Of a DNA stretch of 64,000 nt, positions 34,801 through 45,206 are shown piece by piece (positions within the stretch are counted from its first letter, which is position 1; each line of letters opens with the position of its first letter). Origin of the DNA: Paraburkholderia sp. BL23I1N1 (GTDB taxonomy: Bacteria > Pseudomonadota > Gammaproteobacteria > Burkholderiales > Burkholderiaceae); assembly GCF_003610295.1 (NCBI RefSeq), contig NZ_RAPV01000001.1, forward strand, positions 3,472,001 to 3,536,000, given 5' to 3'. The notes beneath the pieces were generated by a model. That model saw only the letters and a program-made list of their open reading frames with translations. It was not told the DNA's origin and ran no database searches. Position numbers and translations under genes: made by a program.

Positions 34801-35277
34801 TGGGACTGGAATCGGCCAGGCAACATCGTCGGCGAAATCAGTGCATTGAACCGGATTCGCCGCGCGAACCCGGCCTTGCAAACGCATCTTGGTCTCACGT
34901 TCCTCACCGCGCACAACGACAACATCCTGTTCTTCGAAAAAGCGACCGACTCGCGCGACAACGTCATCCTGGTGGCGATCAATCTCGACCCGTTCAACGA
35001 ACAGGGCGCGGACATCGAATTGTCGTGGGACACTTTCAGGCGATGGAATCTGCACGACCATGGCGCGCTGGAAGTGACCGATCAGATGACCGGTGCGCGT
35101 TTCGAATGGCACGGCCGCTGGCAGCACGTCCGGCTCGGTTCGGGTCAGCCGTTTTCGATCTGGCGCATCGCGCCGCTCGGCGGCCTACCCGCCGACCGCC
35201 CGGACGATGCCGATAACGACTATCACGCAGACCACGCCGGCAACCCAATCTTCACTGAAGCGGAAGGTGCGACATGA
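31819..35277 (+). CDS. glgE: GlgE maltosyltransferase with an extra N-terminal GH13-like domain
   Basis: A 1152-residue protein; usual GlgE is about 660–700. Residues ~469–1152 are a complete GlgE: an N-terminal DUF3416 domain (RVAIESVTPSVDNGRFPAKR), then the GH13_3 catalytic domain with nucleophile Asp849 (FRVDNPHTKP), acid/base Glu878 (FLAEAFTRP) and Asp936 (VNTPDINP). It adds maltose from maltose 1-phosphate to alpha-1,4-glucan. Residues 1–~468 form a second, degenerate GH13-like unit: Asp171 in GVRFDSPHR aligns with the nucleophile, but 29 residues on, as in the real domain, the acid/base position is Ala200 (FLAATPG). It is first of seven cluster genes and overlaps treS by 4 nt. Confidence 0.93.
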   Translation: MESPNGYAPRIYFLHSLLVGPLDAWPAQFAHAAGLGFDHALIGGVFEPGRAGHAQVVGNHGRMHPVFETRQPATEAIRSLAHTARQNGLALLIDLVIDRMAADGALYAEHTGWFHPFESEEARLDPRHVHHEDNVAYANFNDAASRAALVGWWTQQLLALADAGVGGVRFDSPHRVPAAVWRQLGDAVRAKHPHIRFLAATPGLARGDLLGLDGAGFDSVFSSVRWWDFRASWMVEEHAALARIAAPIAFPEAPYGTRLAADLSDAHDAAIVERAYRRALLASASTGTGWMMPMGFEYGVHEPMSQTRGDAAQFALACQSKPFDLSERISHANEMVRNTTTLHANGELRPLSGPGAPAAVLLRADTPDLRDAGEAILIAINPELGAPVRVDPARFLPGVPGNVTRFVPLDAPGHDTPAGLTPFTLAPGAVRLFRGVADKPIRLAPPIDKASSKRSGHKTVLEAIAAPRVAIESVTPSVDNGRFPAKRTVGERAEITAAIFAEGHDKIAAAVVWRAADETAWHEVPMSPAQPAGLDIWKARIPLERLGRHEFTVIAWRDDFASLVEHIEKKRKAGQTVELELDEAAHLFALVLAEVETAEASAGTVTKPLEDIVKRFTKADAEAKLALLLEPATAGAMRAARHRPFLSRDPIVYRIDAERTAARFASWYEIFPRSMSDDESRHGTFADVVTKLPRIRDMGFDVLYFPPIHPIGLANRKGRNNTLNAQPGDVGSPYAIGAAEGGHTAVHPELGTLADFKQMLAAAHAHGLEIALDFAIQCSPDHPWLKEHPTWFAWRPDGTLRYAENPPKKYQDIVNPDFYAHDAKPDLWLALRDVFLFWIEAGVHIFRVDNPHTKPLPFWEWVIDDVRSRYPDTIFLAEAFTRPRMMNRLGKIGFSQSYTYFTWRESKRDFIEYMTELTQTGARDFYRPNFFVNTPDINPRHLQSSGRSGFLIRAALASTLAGLWGVYSGFELCEAAALPNSEEYLDSEKYQLRAWDWNRPGNIVGEISALNRIRRANPALQTHLGLTFLTAHNDNILFFEKATDSRDNVILVAINLDPFNEQGADIELSWDTFRRWNLHDHGALEVTDQMTGARFEWHGRWQHVRLGSGQPFSIWRIAPLGGLPADRPDDADNDYHADHAGNPIFTEAEGAT

Positions 35278-38200
35278 AGCGTGACGATCCAGCCCAAACC
35301 ACGTCGCAGGCCCATACGGGCGCGGCCACCGGCAGCGCCGTCAAAGCACGTTCGCATCGGCGCGGCAAGCCCGCCGCCTTGAGCGACGATCCGCTCTGGT
35401 ACAAAGACGCGATCATTTATCAGGTGCACATCAAGTCGTTCTTCGACGCGAACAATGACGGCGTGGGCGATTTTCCCGGCTTGATCGCGAAGCTCGATTA
35501 CATCGCCGAGCTCGGTGTGAATGCGATCTGGCTGCTGCCGTTCTATCCCTCGCCGCGTCGCGACGACGGCTACGACATCGCCGACTATCGCAATGTGCAT
35601 CCGGACTACGGCCAGCTTGCCGACGTGAAGCGCTTCATTCAGGAAGCGCACGCACGCGGCATTCGCGTGATTACGGAGCTAGTGATCAACCACACCTCGG
35701 ATCAGCACCCGTGGTTTCAACGCGCCCGTCGCGCAAAGCCGGGGTCGAATCATCGCAACTACTATGTGTGGTCCGATACCGATCAGAAGTACCAGGAAAC
35801 ACGCATCATCTTTATCGATTCGGAGCCGTCGAACTGGACGCATGATCCGGTCGCGGGCGCCTACTTCTGGCACCGCTTCTATTCGCATCAGCCCGATCTG
35901 AACTTCGACAATCCGGCCGTGCTGAAGGAAGTGCTGCAGGTGATGCGCTTCTGGCTCGACATGGGTATCGACGGGCTGCGGCTCGACGCGGTGCCGTATC
36001 TCGTCGAACGCGAAGGCACCAACAACGAGAACCTGCCGGAAACGCACGCAGTACTGAAGAAGATCCGCGCGACCATCGACGCCGAGTATCCGAACCGCAT
36101 GCTGCTCGCCGAAGCGAACCAGTGGCCGGAAGACGTGAAGGAATACTTCGGCGACGAAGACGAATGCCATATGGCGTTCCACTTCCCGCTGATGCCGCGC
36201 ATCTATATGTCGATTGCGAGCGAAGACCGCTTCCCGATCACCGACATCATGCGGCAGACGCCGGACCTCGCGGCAACCAACCAGTGGGCGATTTTCCTGC
36301 GTAATCACGACGAGCTGACGCTCGAAATGGTGACGGATTCCGAGCGCGATTATCTATGGAACACGTATGCGAGCGATCGCCGCGCGCGCCTGAATCTCGG
36401 CATTCGCCGCCGCCTTGCGCCGCTAATGGAGCGCGACCGCCGCCGCATCGAGCTGATCAATTCGCTGCTGCTCTCGATGCCCGGCACACCCGTGATCTAT
36501 TACGGCGACGAGCTCGGCATGGGCGACAACATCCACCTCGGCGACCGTGACGGCGTACGCACGCCGATGCAATGGTCGTCGGACCGCAACGGCGGTTTCT
36601 CGCGCGCCGATCCGGAACAACTGGTGCTGCCGCCGGTGATGGGCTCGTTATACGGCTTCGACGCCGTCAATGTCGAAGCGCAAAGCCGCGACCCGCATTC
36701 GCTGTTGAACTGGACCCGGCGCATGCTCTCCACGCGCCGCGCGAAACAAACCTTCGGACGCGGCACCATCCGTTTCCTGAAGCCGGAAAACCGCAAGATT
36801 CTTGCGTATCTGCGCGAAATCCCGGACGAACCGCCGATCCTGTGCGTGGCGAATCTGTCGCGCGCGCCGCAAGCGGTTGAACTCGATCTCTCCGAGTTCA
36901 ACGGCTCTGTGCCAATCGAAATGACCGCGGATTCCGTGTTCCCCGCGATCGGTCAACTCACTTATCTGCTGACCTTCCCGCCGTACGGTTTCCTGTGGTT
37001 CATGCTGTGCTCGGGCGACCAGCGCCCGACATGGGCGCAGGCGCATTCCGAACCGCTGCCCGAATTCGTCACGATCGTGATTCGCGAGGGTCAGGTCGGC
37101 CCGACGCCGGAAAACGTCCGGCTGCTCGAATCCGAAGTGCTGCCGTCATGGCTGAGCCGGCGCCGCTGGTTTGCCTCGAAGGATCAGAAGATGCATGCTG
37201 TGCGCCTCGCCGCGCTGACCACGATCCCGAATGGCGGCTTCGCGTTCACCGAAATCGAAGCAGACGTCGGCAATCACACCGAACGCTACGTGGTGCCGAT
37301 CGCCATCACGTGGGGCGGCGAAACCACCACGCCGCTGTTCCTTCAGCTGGCGCTGGCACGCGTTCGCCGCGGTCGCAACGTCGGTCACCTGACCGACGCG
37401 TTCGCCCTGCCGATCTTCGCTCACGGCGTTCTGCGCAAGCTGCGCGAGCGCGCCGTTTTTCCAACCGTGCAGAAGAGCGAAATCAGGTTCATCCCGACCG
37501 AGCGTTTCTCCGAACTCGACCATCTCGATGAGCGGCCCGAGATCCGCTGGCTGGCGGCCGAGCAAAGCAACAGCTCGCTGATCATCGCCGACGCCGCCGT
37601 GCTGAAGCTGGTGCGACGTCTGGTGAGCGGTATTCATCCGGAAGCGGAAATCAGCCGCTATTTGACCCAGCTCGGCTACGCGAACACCGCGCCGCTATAT
37701 GGTGAAGTGGTGCGCGTCGATCCCGAAGGCGTGCCGCATACACTCGCGATCTTGCAAGGCTATATCGACAATCAGGGCGACGCCTGGAACTGGTCGCTCG
37801 ACTACCTGCGCCGCTCAGTGGACGAGCTCGCCATCGCCGTCGATACGGATGCGCAATCGCTGGACCGCGATAACGAAGCGATTCTCATGGAAGGCTACAG
37901 TACGCTCGCCGGCATCATCGGCAAGCGGCTAGGCGAATTGCACGTGGTGCTCGCGTCGCCTTCCGACGACCCGGCGTTCGCACCGGAACCCGCCAGCGCC
38001 GAACAGGTGAAGGCGTGGGTCGACGGCACGCAATCCGTGCTCGCCAGCGCGCTCGATCTGCTCGCGCCGCGCATCGAGCAGATGAGCGACCCGGACACCA
38101 AGGCATTGGCGCAAAGCCTGATCGACCGTCGCGCCGCGCTCGTTCAAGCCGTCGACAAGCTGGTCACGCGCAATGCGGGGGCGTTGCGCTCGCGCATTCA

Positions 38201-38735
38201 CGGCGACTTCCATCTGGGTCAGGTGCTGGTCGCGCAAGGCGACGCGTATCTGATCGACTTCGAAGGCGAGCCCGCGCGCACGTTGGAGGAACGGCGCCAG
38301 AAGTCGAGCCCGTTGCGCGACGTGGCCGGTTTGATGCGCTCACTGTCGTATGCGAGCGCCGCGGCGCAGTCCACCATGGAAAGCGCGCCGCAACAAACCG
38401 CCGATCGCAAGCGCATCCTCTTCGAGCGTTTCCGCGCACACGCCACCGAAACGTTCCTGACGGAATACCGCGCGGCCGTCGCGGATTCGCCTGTGCCGCT
38501 GGCGGCGCCCGAAGCCGAACAGGCCTTGCTCGATCTGTTCCTGATCGAGAAAGCCGCGTACGAAATCCGTTACGAAGCGGCCAACCGTCCGACGTGGCTC
38601 AGTTTGCCCGTACGCGGCCTTGCCGCGCTCACCAGCCGGTTGCTCGGCGACACCGGTAACCCACAGCACGATCCATCCACTGAGGCGCCAGACGCCTCCG
38701 CATCGCCTAACCCGGCCGAGGGCGACTATGAGTGA
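35274..38735 (+). CDS. treS: Trehalose synthase fused to maltokinase
   Basis: A 1153-residue bifunctional protein. Residues ~40–590 are the GH13 trehalose synthase, which isomerises trehalose and maltose; its catalytic triad is Asp238 (GLRLDAVPY), Glu280 (LLAEANQWP) and Asp346 (NHDELTLEM). Residues ~610–1130 are maltokinase (Mak/Pep2), starting near [15 protein letters not shown] and carrying the kinase loop [11 protein letters not shown] (Asp978) and the metal site IDFEGEP. It converts trehalose to maltose 1-phosphate for GlgE. ATGA overlap with glgE and an 8-nt overlap with glgB indicate translational coupling. Confidence 0.95.
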   Translation: MKRDDPAQTTSQAHTGAATGSAVKARSHRRGKPAALSDDPLWYKDAIIYQVHIKSFFDANNDGVGDFPGLIAKLDYIAELGVNAIWLLPFYPSPRRDDGYDIADYRNVHPDYGQLADVKRFIQEAHARGIRVITELVINHTSDQHPWFQRARRAKPGSNHRNYYVWSDTDQKYQETRIIFIDSEPSNWTHDPVAGAYFWHRFYSHQPDLNFDNPAVLKEVLQVMRFWLDMGIDGLRLDAVPYLVEREGTNNENLPETHAVLKKIRATIDAEYPNRMLLAEANQWPEDVKEYFGDEDECHMAFHFPLMPRIYMSIASEDRFPITDIMRQTPDLAATNQWAIFLRNHDELTLEMVTDSERDYLWNTYASDRRARLNLGIRRRLAPLMERDRRRIELINSLLLSMPGTPVIYYGDELGMGDNIHLGDRDGVRTPMQWSSDRNGGFSRADPEQLVLPPVMGSLYGFDAVNVEAQSRDPHSLLNWTRRMLSTRRAKQTFGRGTIRFLKPENRKILAYLREIPDEPPILCVANLSRAPQAVELDLSEFNGSVPIEMTADSVFPAIGQLTYLLTFPPYGFLWFMLCSGDQRPTWAQAHSEPLPEFVTIVIREGQVGPTPENVRLLESEVLPSWLSRRRWFASKDQKMHAVRLAALTTIPNGGFAFTEIEADVGNHTERYVVPIAITWGGETTTPLFLQLALARVRRGRNVGHLTDAFALPIFAHGVLRKLRERAVFPTVQKSEIRFIPTERFSELDHLDERPEIRWLAAEQSNSSLIIADAAVLKLVRRLVSGIHPEAEISRYLTQLGYANTAPLYGEVVRVDPEGVPHTLAILQGYIDNQGDAWNWSLDYLRRSVDELAIAVDTDAQSLDRDNEAILMEGYSTLAGIIGKRLGELHVVLASPSDDPAFAPEPASAEQVKAWVDGTQSVLASALDLLAPRIEQMSDPDTKALAQSLIDRRAALVQAVDKLVTRNAGALRSRIHGDFHLGQVLVAQGDAYLIDFEGEPARTLEERRQKSSPLRDVAGLMRSLSYASAAAQSTMESAPQQTADRKRILFERFRAHATETFLTEYRAAVADSPVPLAAPEAEQALLDLFLIEKAAYEIRYEAANRPTWLSLPVRGLAALTSRLLGDTGNPQHDPSTEAPDASASPNPAEGDYE

Positions 38736-40938
38736 GCATGATCCGGCCGCCGGCCTCCAACCGCTCGATATCGACGCGCTCGTTGAAGCGCGACACCCCG
38801 ATCCTTTCTCGCAGCTCGGCATGCATCCGACGGACTCCGGTCCGGTGGTGCGCGCGCTGTTGCCCAACGCCTCGCACGTCACCGTGATTTCCCGCGCGGA
38901 TGGCTCCACGCTCGGCGAGCTCCAGCCACTCAGGCCGGGGCTGTTTGCCGGTCGCGTCACGTCTGTGGTGCCCTATCGCCTGCGCATCGACTGGCACGGC
39001 ACCGTGCAGGAAATCGAGGACACGTACTCGTTCGGCCCCGTACTCGGCGACGAGCCATTGGGCCGTCTCGCCGGAGGCGACCCGTACGCCGTACTCGAAT
39101 GCCTCGGTTCACGCCCGATGGAAATAGCCGGTGTGCCAGGCGTGCGTTTTGCCTTATGGGCGCCGAATGCGCGGCGCGTGTCGGTGGTCGGCGACTTCAA
39201 TTCGTGGGACGGGCGCCGTCATCCGATGCGGCTGCGTCATCAGGCCGGTGTATGGGAACTGTTCGTGCCACGCGTGGGGCACGGCACGCGCTACAAGTAC
39301 GAATTACTCTCGCGCGACGGCCATCCGTTGCCGCTAAAAGCCGATCCGTGCGCCATGGAAACGGAACGGCCGCCGGGCACCGCGTCGGTGGTCGCGCATG
39401 TCGACGAGATTGAACAGTTTGCATGGACCGACCATGACTGGATTCAGTCGCGCGCCGCCAGACAAACCCCGCGCGCGCCGATCTCAATCTACGAAGTGCA
39501 TGCCGAGTCGTGGCTGCGCGTCGCCGAAGAAGGTCAGCGCGGCCTCGTCTGGGAAGAGCTCGCCGAACGGCTGATTCCTTACGTGAAAGGCATGGGCTTC
39601 ACGCATGTGGAGTTCATGCCGATTGCCGAGCATCCGTTCGGCGGTTCGTGGGGCTATCAGCCGCTCGGACAGTTCGCGCCGTCCGCGCGCTTCGGCAAAC
39701 CCGAGCAGTTCGCCAGCTTCGTCGATAAGGCGCACGCGGCCGGCCTCGGCGTGATTCTCGACTGGGTGCCCGCGCACTTTCCGAACGACGCGCATGGCCT
39801 CGTCGACTTCGACGGCACGCCGCTCTACGAGCACGCCGATCCGCGCGAAGGCTATCACCAGGACTGGAACACGATGATCTACAACCTCGGCCGCAACGAG
39901 GTGAGCGCGTTCCTGGTGGCATCGGGTCTGGCATGGTTGAAGCGTTATCACGTCGACGGCCTGCGCGTGGATGCGGTCGCCTCGATGCTGTATCGCGACT
40001 ATTCGCGCGAGCCCGGTGAGTGGGTGCCAAATATCTACGGCGGGCGCGAAAACCTCGAATCGATCGCGTTTCTGAAACGGTTGAATCATGAAGTCGGCTA
40101 TGTGCCGGGCGTGCCGGGCGCGATCACGATCGCCGAGGAATCGACCGCGTGGCCCGGCGTGACGGCGCGCGTCGAAGACGGCGGCCTCGGCTTCCAGTTC
40201 AAATGGAACATGGGCTGGATGCACGACACGCTGCACTACATGACGGAGAACCCGGTCTACCGCCAATACCATCACCACATGATGACCTTCGGGATGGTGT
40301 ACGCGTATTCCGAGCGCTTCGTGCTGCCGCTCTCGCACGACGAGGTGGTGCACGGCAAAGGCTCGCTGCTCGGCAAGATGCCCGGCGACCGCTGGCAGAA
40401 GTTCGCCAACCTGCGCGCGTACTTCGGCTTCATGTGGACGCATCCGGGCAAGAAGCTGCTGTTCATGGGCGGCGAATTTGGCCAGATGGCCGAATTCGAT
40501 CACGACACGTCGCCGCACTGGCATCTGCTCGACGATCCGGACCATCACGGCGTGCAGAAGCTGGTGCGCGATCTGAACCGTCTGTACAACGAGGAGCCCG
40601 CACTCCATCGGCTCGATAGCGAGCCGGGCGGCTTCCAATGGCTGATCGGCGACGACAGCGGCAACAGCGTGTACGCCTACCGCCGCGCCGATGCCGAGGG
40701 CCGCGAAATCGTCGTCGTGTGCAATATGACGCCGGTGCCGCGGGTCGGATACCGGATCGGCGTGCCGCGCGGCGGCCGCTGGGTGGAAGTGCTGAATACC
40801 GATGCCGGCGTGTATGGCGGCTCGAACATGGGCAACGGCGGGCTGATTCATACCGACACCATCTCGAGCCACGGCTGGCCGCATTCCGCTGCGCTGACGC
40901 TGCCGCCTTTGGCGACGATCGTTTTACGCGCGGATTGA
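38728..40938 (+). CDS. glgB: 1,4-alpha-glucan branching enzyme
   Basis: A 736-residue glycogen branching enzyme of the long form, with N1 and CBM48 domains before the GH13_9 catalytic barrel. The triad is Asp415 ([12 protein letters not shown]), Glu470 (IAEESTAWP) and Asp538 ([10 protein letters not shown]). It cuts alpha-1,4 chains and rejoins them as alpha-1,6 branches. The start overlaps the end of treS by 8 nt and has GAGG 7 nt upstream. A 98-nt gap with a GC hairpin separates it from glgX. Confidence 0.97.
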   Translation: MSEHDPAAGLQPLDIDALVEARHPDPFSQLGMHPTDSGPVVRALLPNASHVTVISRADGSTLGELQPLRPGLFAGRVTSVVPYRLRIDWHGTVQEIEDTYSFGPVLGDEPLGRLAGGDPYAVLECLGSRPMEIAGVPGVRFALWAPNARRVSVVGDFNSWDGRRHPMRLRHQAGVWELFVPRVGHGTRYKYELLSRDGHPLPLKADPCAMETERPPGTASVVAHVDEIEQFAWTDHDWIQSRAARQTPRAPISIYEVHAESWLRVAEEGQRGLVWEELAERLIPYVKGMGFTHVEFMPIAEHPFGGSWGYQPLGQFAPSARFGKPEQFASFVDKAHAAGLGVILDWVPAHFPNDAHGLVDFDGTPLYEHADPREGYHQDWNTMIYNLGRNEVSAFLVASGLAWLKRYHVDGLRVDAVASMLYRDYSREPGEWVPNIYGGRENLESIAFLKRLNHEVGYVPGVPGAITIAEESTAWPGVTARVEDGGLGFQFKWNMGWMHDTLHYMTENPVYRQYHHHMMTFGMVYAYSERFVLPLSHDEVVHGKGSLLGKMPGDRWQKFANLRAYFGFMWTHPGKKLLFMGGEFGQMAEFDHDTSPHWHLLDDPDHHGVQKLVRDLNRLYNEEPALHRLDSEPGGFQWLIGDDSGNSVYAYRRADAEGREIVVVCNMTPVPRVGYRIGVPRGGRWVEVLNTDAGVYGGSNMGNGGLIHTDTISSHGWPHSAALTLPPLATIVLRAD

Positions 40939-40955
40939 TGGATGGGTTGTAAGGC

Positions 40956-40983
40956 GAGCGCGCGGCCTGGCGACCGCGCGCTC
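40956..40983 (+). other. Intercistronic GC hairpin between glgB and glgX
   Basis: Perfect 10-bp stem GAGCGCGCGG/CCGCGCGCTC with an 8-nt loop in the only large gap of the cluster. No T-run follows, so it is more likely an mRNA stabiliser or partial terminator than a full stop. Confidence 0.55.
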
Positions 40984-41036
40984 GTCGCATGAAGTCCCAC
41001 GATAGCGCTCATAAAACAGAACAAGGAAGGGGAATC

Positions 41037-43256
41037 ATGTCGCATGCACTGCCCGACCGGCTTCTGCCCGGCTCGCCCTATCCGCTCGGCGCCAGCTGGG
41101 ATGGCCTCGGTGTCAACTTTGCGGTGTTCTCGGCAAATGCGCAGAAAATCGAGCTTTGCCTGTTCGATCCCACCGGCCGCAAGGAGATGAGACGCTTCAC
41201 GTTGCCCGAATGTACCGACGAAGTCTGGCACGGCTATTTGCCCAACGCGCACCCCGGCACGGCCTACGGCTTTCGCGCGCACGGGTCCTATCAGCCGCAG
41301 CATGGGCATCGCTTCAATCCGCACAAGCTCCTGCTCGATCCGTATGCACGCAAACTGGTCGGGCAATTTCGCTGGTCCGACGCGCTGTTCAGCTATCGCG
41401 TGCATTCGAATCGTGCCGACCTGTCGATCGACCGCCGCGATTCGGCGCCGGCCATGCCGAAGTGCGTCGTGATCGACGAAGCCTTCGACTGGTCGCACGA
41501 TAAACGCCCGAATGTGCCGTGGGGCGAAACCGTCATCTACGAGGCGCATGTGCGCGGCGTATCGATGTTGCGTGCCGATTTGCGCCAGCACGAACGCGGC
41601 ACGTTCGCCGCGCTGGCTTCGCCGGAATTCATCGAGCATTTGCTGAAGCTCGGCGTGACCGCTGTCGAATTGCTGCCCGTGCACGCGTTTCTGAACGACC
41701 GCTTTCTGGTGGAACGCGGCCTGCGCAATTACTGGGGTTACAACACTGCGGCATTTTTTGCCCCGGAACCGTCGTATCTGAGCACACACCGGCTCGACGA
41801 AATGCGCATCGCCGTGCGTCAGTTGCACGCGGCCGGCATCGAAGTGATTCTCGACGTGGTCTACAACCACACCTGCGAGGGCAACGAGATGGGGCCGACC
41901 GTCTCATGGCGCGGCCTCGACAACGCGAGCTACTACCGTCTGATTCCCGGCGACGAACGCCACCAGATCAACGACACCGGCTGCGGTAATACTGTGAACC
42001 TGCAGCATCCCCGTGTCCTGCAGATGGTGATGGATTCGCTGCGTTACTGGTCGACGAAATTCAATATCGACGGCTTCCGTTTCGATCTCGGCGTGACGCT
42101 CGGCCGCGAGCAACACGGGTTCGATCCCGGCTCCGGTTTCTTCGACGCATTACGCCAGGACCCGCTCCTGTCGCAACGCAAGCTGATTTCCGAACCGTGG
42201 GACATCGGCCCGGGCGGCTATCAACTCGGCAATCATCCGCCGGGGTTCGCCGAATGGAACGACCGTTTCCGCGACACGGTGCGCCGCTTCTGGCGCGGTG
42301 ACGCGGGCCTGCGCCCCGACCTCGCCGCGCGTCTGACCGGTTCCGCCGATCTGTTCAACCGGCGTTTCAGGAAACCGTGGGCATCGGTCAATTTTGTAAC
42401 GTCGCACGACGGTTTTACGCTCATCGATACGACCGCGTACGAGCACAAGCACAACGAGGCAAATCGCGAAGACAACAACGACGGCCACAACGAAAACTGC
42501 AGCCGCAATTGGGGCGTGGAAGGCCCCACCGACGATCCGGCCATTCTCGACACCCGCAAGCGCGTGGCCCGCTCGCTGATCGCCACGCTGCTGATGGCGC
42601 TCGGCACACCCATGATGCTGGCGGGCGACGAAGCGCTGCGCACGCAGAATGGCAACAACAATGCGTACTGCCAGGATAACGAACTATCATGGCTCGACTG
42701 GGAGCGCGCGGAATCGCGCGACGGCCGCCAGATGACCGCGTTCGTCGCGCGCGTGATCGCGCTGCGCAAACAGCATCCGCTGCTACGCGAAACGCGTTTT
42801 CTGTTCGGCGACCGCGAAGTGTTGCCGGGCCTGTTCGACGTCGGCTGGTTCGATGAGCACGGCGATCCGCTGACCATCGAAGCCTGGCAGGACCCCCAAG
42901 GCCGCGCGTTCACGCTGCGTCGCGCGGGTCCCGGCTTGAACGGCGAAACCGAAGTATTGTTGATGATGCTCAACGCCGCGGCGGAAACGCTGCGTTTCAC
43001 GCCGCCCGCGCCCCATCTGGAATGGCATGTGCTGCTCGACACGGCTGAGCCGGAAAGCGCGCCGCACCGGTTGGCGCTGCCCGAGGTCGAAGTGGCCGCG
43101 CATAGCCTCGTGATGCTGGCGGCGCAACCCGTCGGCGAAGCGGATTGGCAGGCGGGTTGGAAGGCCGGTGCGCAGTATGGGCCGCGGCTGTTGACCGCCC
43201 TGCCGCCCGATCCGGGCGCGCATCCGCCGGGCAGCGATACGTCGCCGACCACGTAG
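41037..43256 (+). CDS. glgX: Glycogen debranching enzyme GlgX
   Basis: A 739-residue isoamylase-type debranching enzyme with an N-terminal CBM48 (GASWDGLGVNFAVFSANAQKIELCLFD) and a GH13_11 barrel. The catalytic motifs are GFRFDLGVTLGRE, ISEPWDIGPGGYQ and TSHDGFTL. It removes short alpha-1,6 branches, yielding linear maltodextrin for MalQ and TreY. The ATG at 41037 has AAGGAAGGGG upstream; an in-frame ATG 48 nt earlier lacks a site. It is followed after 30 nt by treZ. Confidence 0.95.
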   Translation: MSHALPDRLLPGSPYPLGASWDGLGVNFAVFSANAQKIELCLFDPTGRKEMRRFTLPECTDEVWHGYLPNAHPGTAYGFRAHGSYQPQHGHRFNPHKLLLDPYARKLVGQFRWSDALFSYRVHSNRADLSIDRRDSAPAMPKCVVIDEAFDWSHDKRPNVPWGETVIYEAHVRGVSMLRADLRQHERGTFAALASPEFIEHLLKLGVTAVELLPVHAFLNDRFLVERGLRNYWGYNTAAFFAPEPSYLSTHRLDEMRIAVRQLHAAGIEVILDVVYNHTCEGNEMGPTVSWRGLDNASYYRLIPGDERHQINDTGCGNTVNLQHPRVLQMVMDSLRYWSTKFNIDGFRFDLGVTLGREQHGFDPGSGFFDALRQDPLLSQRKLISEPWDIGPGGYQLGNHPPGFAEWNDRFRDTVRRFWRGDAGLRPDLAARLTGSADLFNRRFRKPWASVNFVTSHDGFTLIDTTAYEHKHNEANREDNNDGHNENCSRNWGVEGPTDDPAILDTRKRVARSLIATLLMALGTPMMLAGDEALRTQNGNNNAYCQDNELSWLDWERAESRDGRQMTAFVARVIALRKQHPLLRETRFLFGDREVLPGLFDVGWFDEHGDPLTIEAWQDPQGRAFTLRRAGPGLNGETEVLLMMLNAAAETLRFTPPAPHLEWHVLLDTAEPESAPHRLALPEVEVAAHSLVMLAAQPVGEADWQAGWKAGAQYGPRLLTALPPDPGAHPPGSDTSPTT

Positions 43257-43286
43257 GCGGAAAGCAAAACCGAATGGTGATGAATC

Positions 43287-45206
43287 ATGTCCGAAAGTCC
43301 GATTGATCCTCACGCGCATCATCACGCGCATTGCCTGCCGTTCAGCGCGCAATTACTGGGCGCTACGGGCGCGAAGCCGCGCACGCGCTTCCGTTTCTGG
43401 GCGCCTTCGTGCAAGACGGTACAGGTGGACATCGAAAACGGACCGGCCCAGGGCGCGCATGACATGACATTCACCGGCAACGGCTGGTTCGACGCAACCG
43501 TCGACTGCGGCGCCGGCACGCTGTATCGCTTCCGGCTCGACGGCGAACATGCGGTACCCGATCCCGCGTCGCGCTTCCAACCGCAAGACGTGCACGGCCC
43601 GAGCGAGGTGATCGACCCGCGCGCGTATCACTGGGAACATACGAACTGGCACGGCCGCCCGTGGGAAGAAACGGTCTTGTACGAGTTGCACGTCGGCGCG
43701 TTGGGCGGCTACGCGGGCGTGCAGAAACGTCTGCCCGCGCTGGTCGCGCTCGGCGTCACGGCCATCGAATTGATGCCGTTGAACGACTTTCCCGGCAAGC
43801 ACAATTGGGGCTACGACGGCGTGCTGCCGTACGCACCCGATTCCGCGTACGGCCGCCCCGAAGAACTGAAAGCGCTGATCGACGCCGCGCACGGTCTCGG
43901 CCTGATGGTGTTTCTCGACGTGGTCTACAACCACTTCGGCCCGGACGGCAATTATCTGCACGAGTACGCCCGCTCGTTTTTCCGCGAGGACACGCCCACG
44001 CCCTGGGGCCCCGCGATCGATTTTAGCCGCAGTGAAGTGAGCGACTTCTTCACGGACAACGCCGTCTACTGGATCAACGAATATCGGCTCGACGGCCTGC
44101 GCTTCGACGCGGTGCATGCCATTGACAATCCTGCGTGGCTGCGCGAATTGTCCGACCATATCCGCGCGAAAGTGCAGCATGGGCGGCATGTGCATCTGGT
44201 GCTGGAAAACGAGCACAACAGTGCGAGCCTGCTGGAAACGCATTTCGACGCGCAATGGAACGACGATGCGCACAACACGCTGCATGTTTTGCTGACGGGC
44301 GAAACCGAAGGCTATTACCACGCCTACGAAGATCAGCCGATCCGCCGTCTCGCGCGCGTGTTGTCGGAGGGCTTTGCGTATCAGGGCGACCCGTCGCCGA
44401 TTCACGACGGCGCGCCGCGCGGCGAACCGAGCCGGCACCTGCCGACGACGTCATTCGTGATGTTCTTGCAGAATCACGATCAGATCGGCAATCGCGCATT
44501 GGGAGAGCGTCTGCGCAAACTGACCTCGGACGATGCCTTGCGCGCCGTCACCGGTTTGCTGCTGCTCTCGCCGCAAATACCCCTGCTGTTCATGGACGAG
44601 GAATACGGCTCGACCCAGCCGTTCCTGTTTTTCACCGACTACACCGGCGAACTGGCGGACGCCGTGCGCGAAGGACGGCGCCGCGAATTCGCACGCTTTT
44701 CTGCATTCAGCGACGAAAAGCGTCGCGCGCAGATTCCCGATCCGAACGACGCGAAAACCTTCGCGGCCTCGTCGCCGCCCGAGCCTGTTCAAGGCACCGC
44801 CGCGGATGACAACGCGAAAGACCGCCTCGACTGGATGCACTTCTACATGTCCGCGCTCGCCGTGCGGGCGAAGCTGATCACGCCGCGCCTGAAGCATTCC
44901 AAGGCGCTCGGTTCGACCGTGTTAGCCGCTGCAAACGGCGGCGATGCCAACGCGCTGATCGGCCGCTGGAAACTCGGCGACGGCGAAACCTTGTCGATCG
45001 CGTTGAATCTCTCGAAGGAAAACGTGGCGTTCCCCGATCTGCCTGCGGGCAAAGTTATTTTTGAAACGCCCCCGCGCGTGCGCGAGCAGGTCGACGCCAA
45101 AGTGTTGCCGTCGTACGCGTTTGTCGCATGGGTGACCGGAGACGTCAGCGACTATGCGATCGGCCACGATGCGCGCATCGCGAGCCAACAGGAGCACCAC
45201 GCGTGA
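43287..45206 (+). CDS. treZ: Malto-oligosyltrehalose trehalohydrolase
   Basis: A 639-residue GH13_10 enzyme with an N-terminal immunoglobulin-like domain (RFRFWAPSCKTVQVDIEN). The triad motifs are GLRFDAVHAID, LVLENEHNS and FLQNHDQIGNR. It releases free trehalose from the maltooligosyl trehalose made by TreY. Its stop overlaps the GTG of malQ (GTGA). The usual partner treY is not adjacent: malQ is inserted between them. Confidence 0.94.
   Translation: MSESPIDPHAHHHAHCLPFSAQLLGATGAKPRTRFRFWAPSCKTVQVDIENGPAQGAHDMTFTGNGWFDATVDCGAGTLYRFRLDGEHAVPDPASRFQPQDVHGPSEVIDPRAYHWEHTNWHGRPWEETVLYELHVGALGGYAGVQKRLPALVALGVTAIELMPLNDFPGKHNWGYDGVLPYAPDSAYGRPEELKALIDAAHGLGLMVFLDVVYNHFGPDGNYLHEYARSFFREDTPTPWGPAIDFSRSEVSDFFTDNAVYWINEYRLDGLRFDAVHAIDNPAWLRELSDHIRAKVQHGRHVHLVLENEHNSASLLETHFDAQWNDDAHNTLHVLLTGETEGYYHAYEDQPIRRLARVLSEGFAYQGDPSPIHDGAPRGEPSRHLPTTSFVMFLQNHDQIGNRALGERLRKLTSDDALRAVTGLLLLSPQIPLLFMDEEYGSTQPFLFFTDYTGELADAVREGRRREFARFSAFSDEKRRAQIPDPNDAKTFAASSPPEPVQGTAADDNAKDRLDWMHFYMSALAVRAKLITPRLKHSKALGSTVLAAANGGDANALIGRWKLGDGETLSIALNLSKENVAFPDLPAGKVIFETPPRVREQVDAKVLPSYAFVAWVTGDVSDYAIGHDARIASQQEHHA

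Noticed and set aside
39484..40884. Minus-strand open frame of 466 codons opposite glgB
   Set aside because: Antisense shadow of glgB with no domain; long only because of third-position GC bias.
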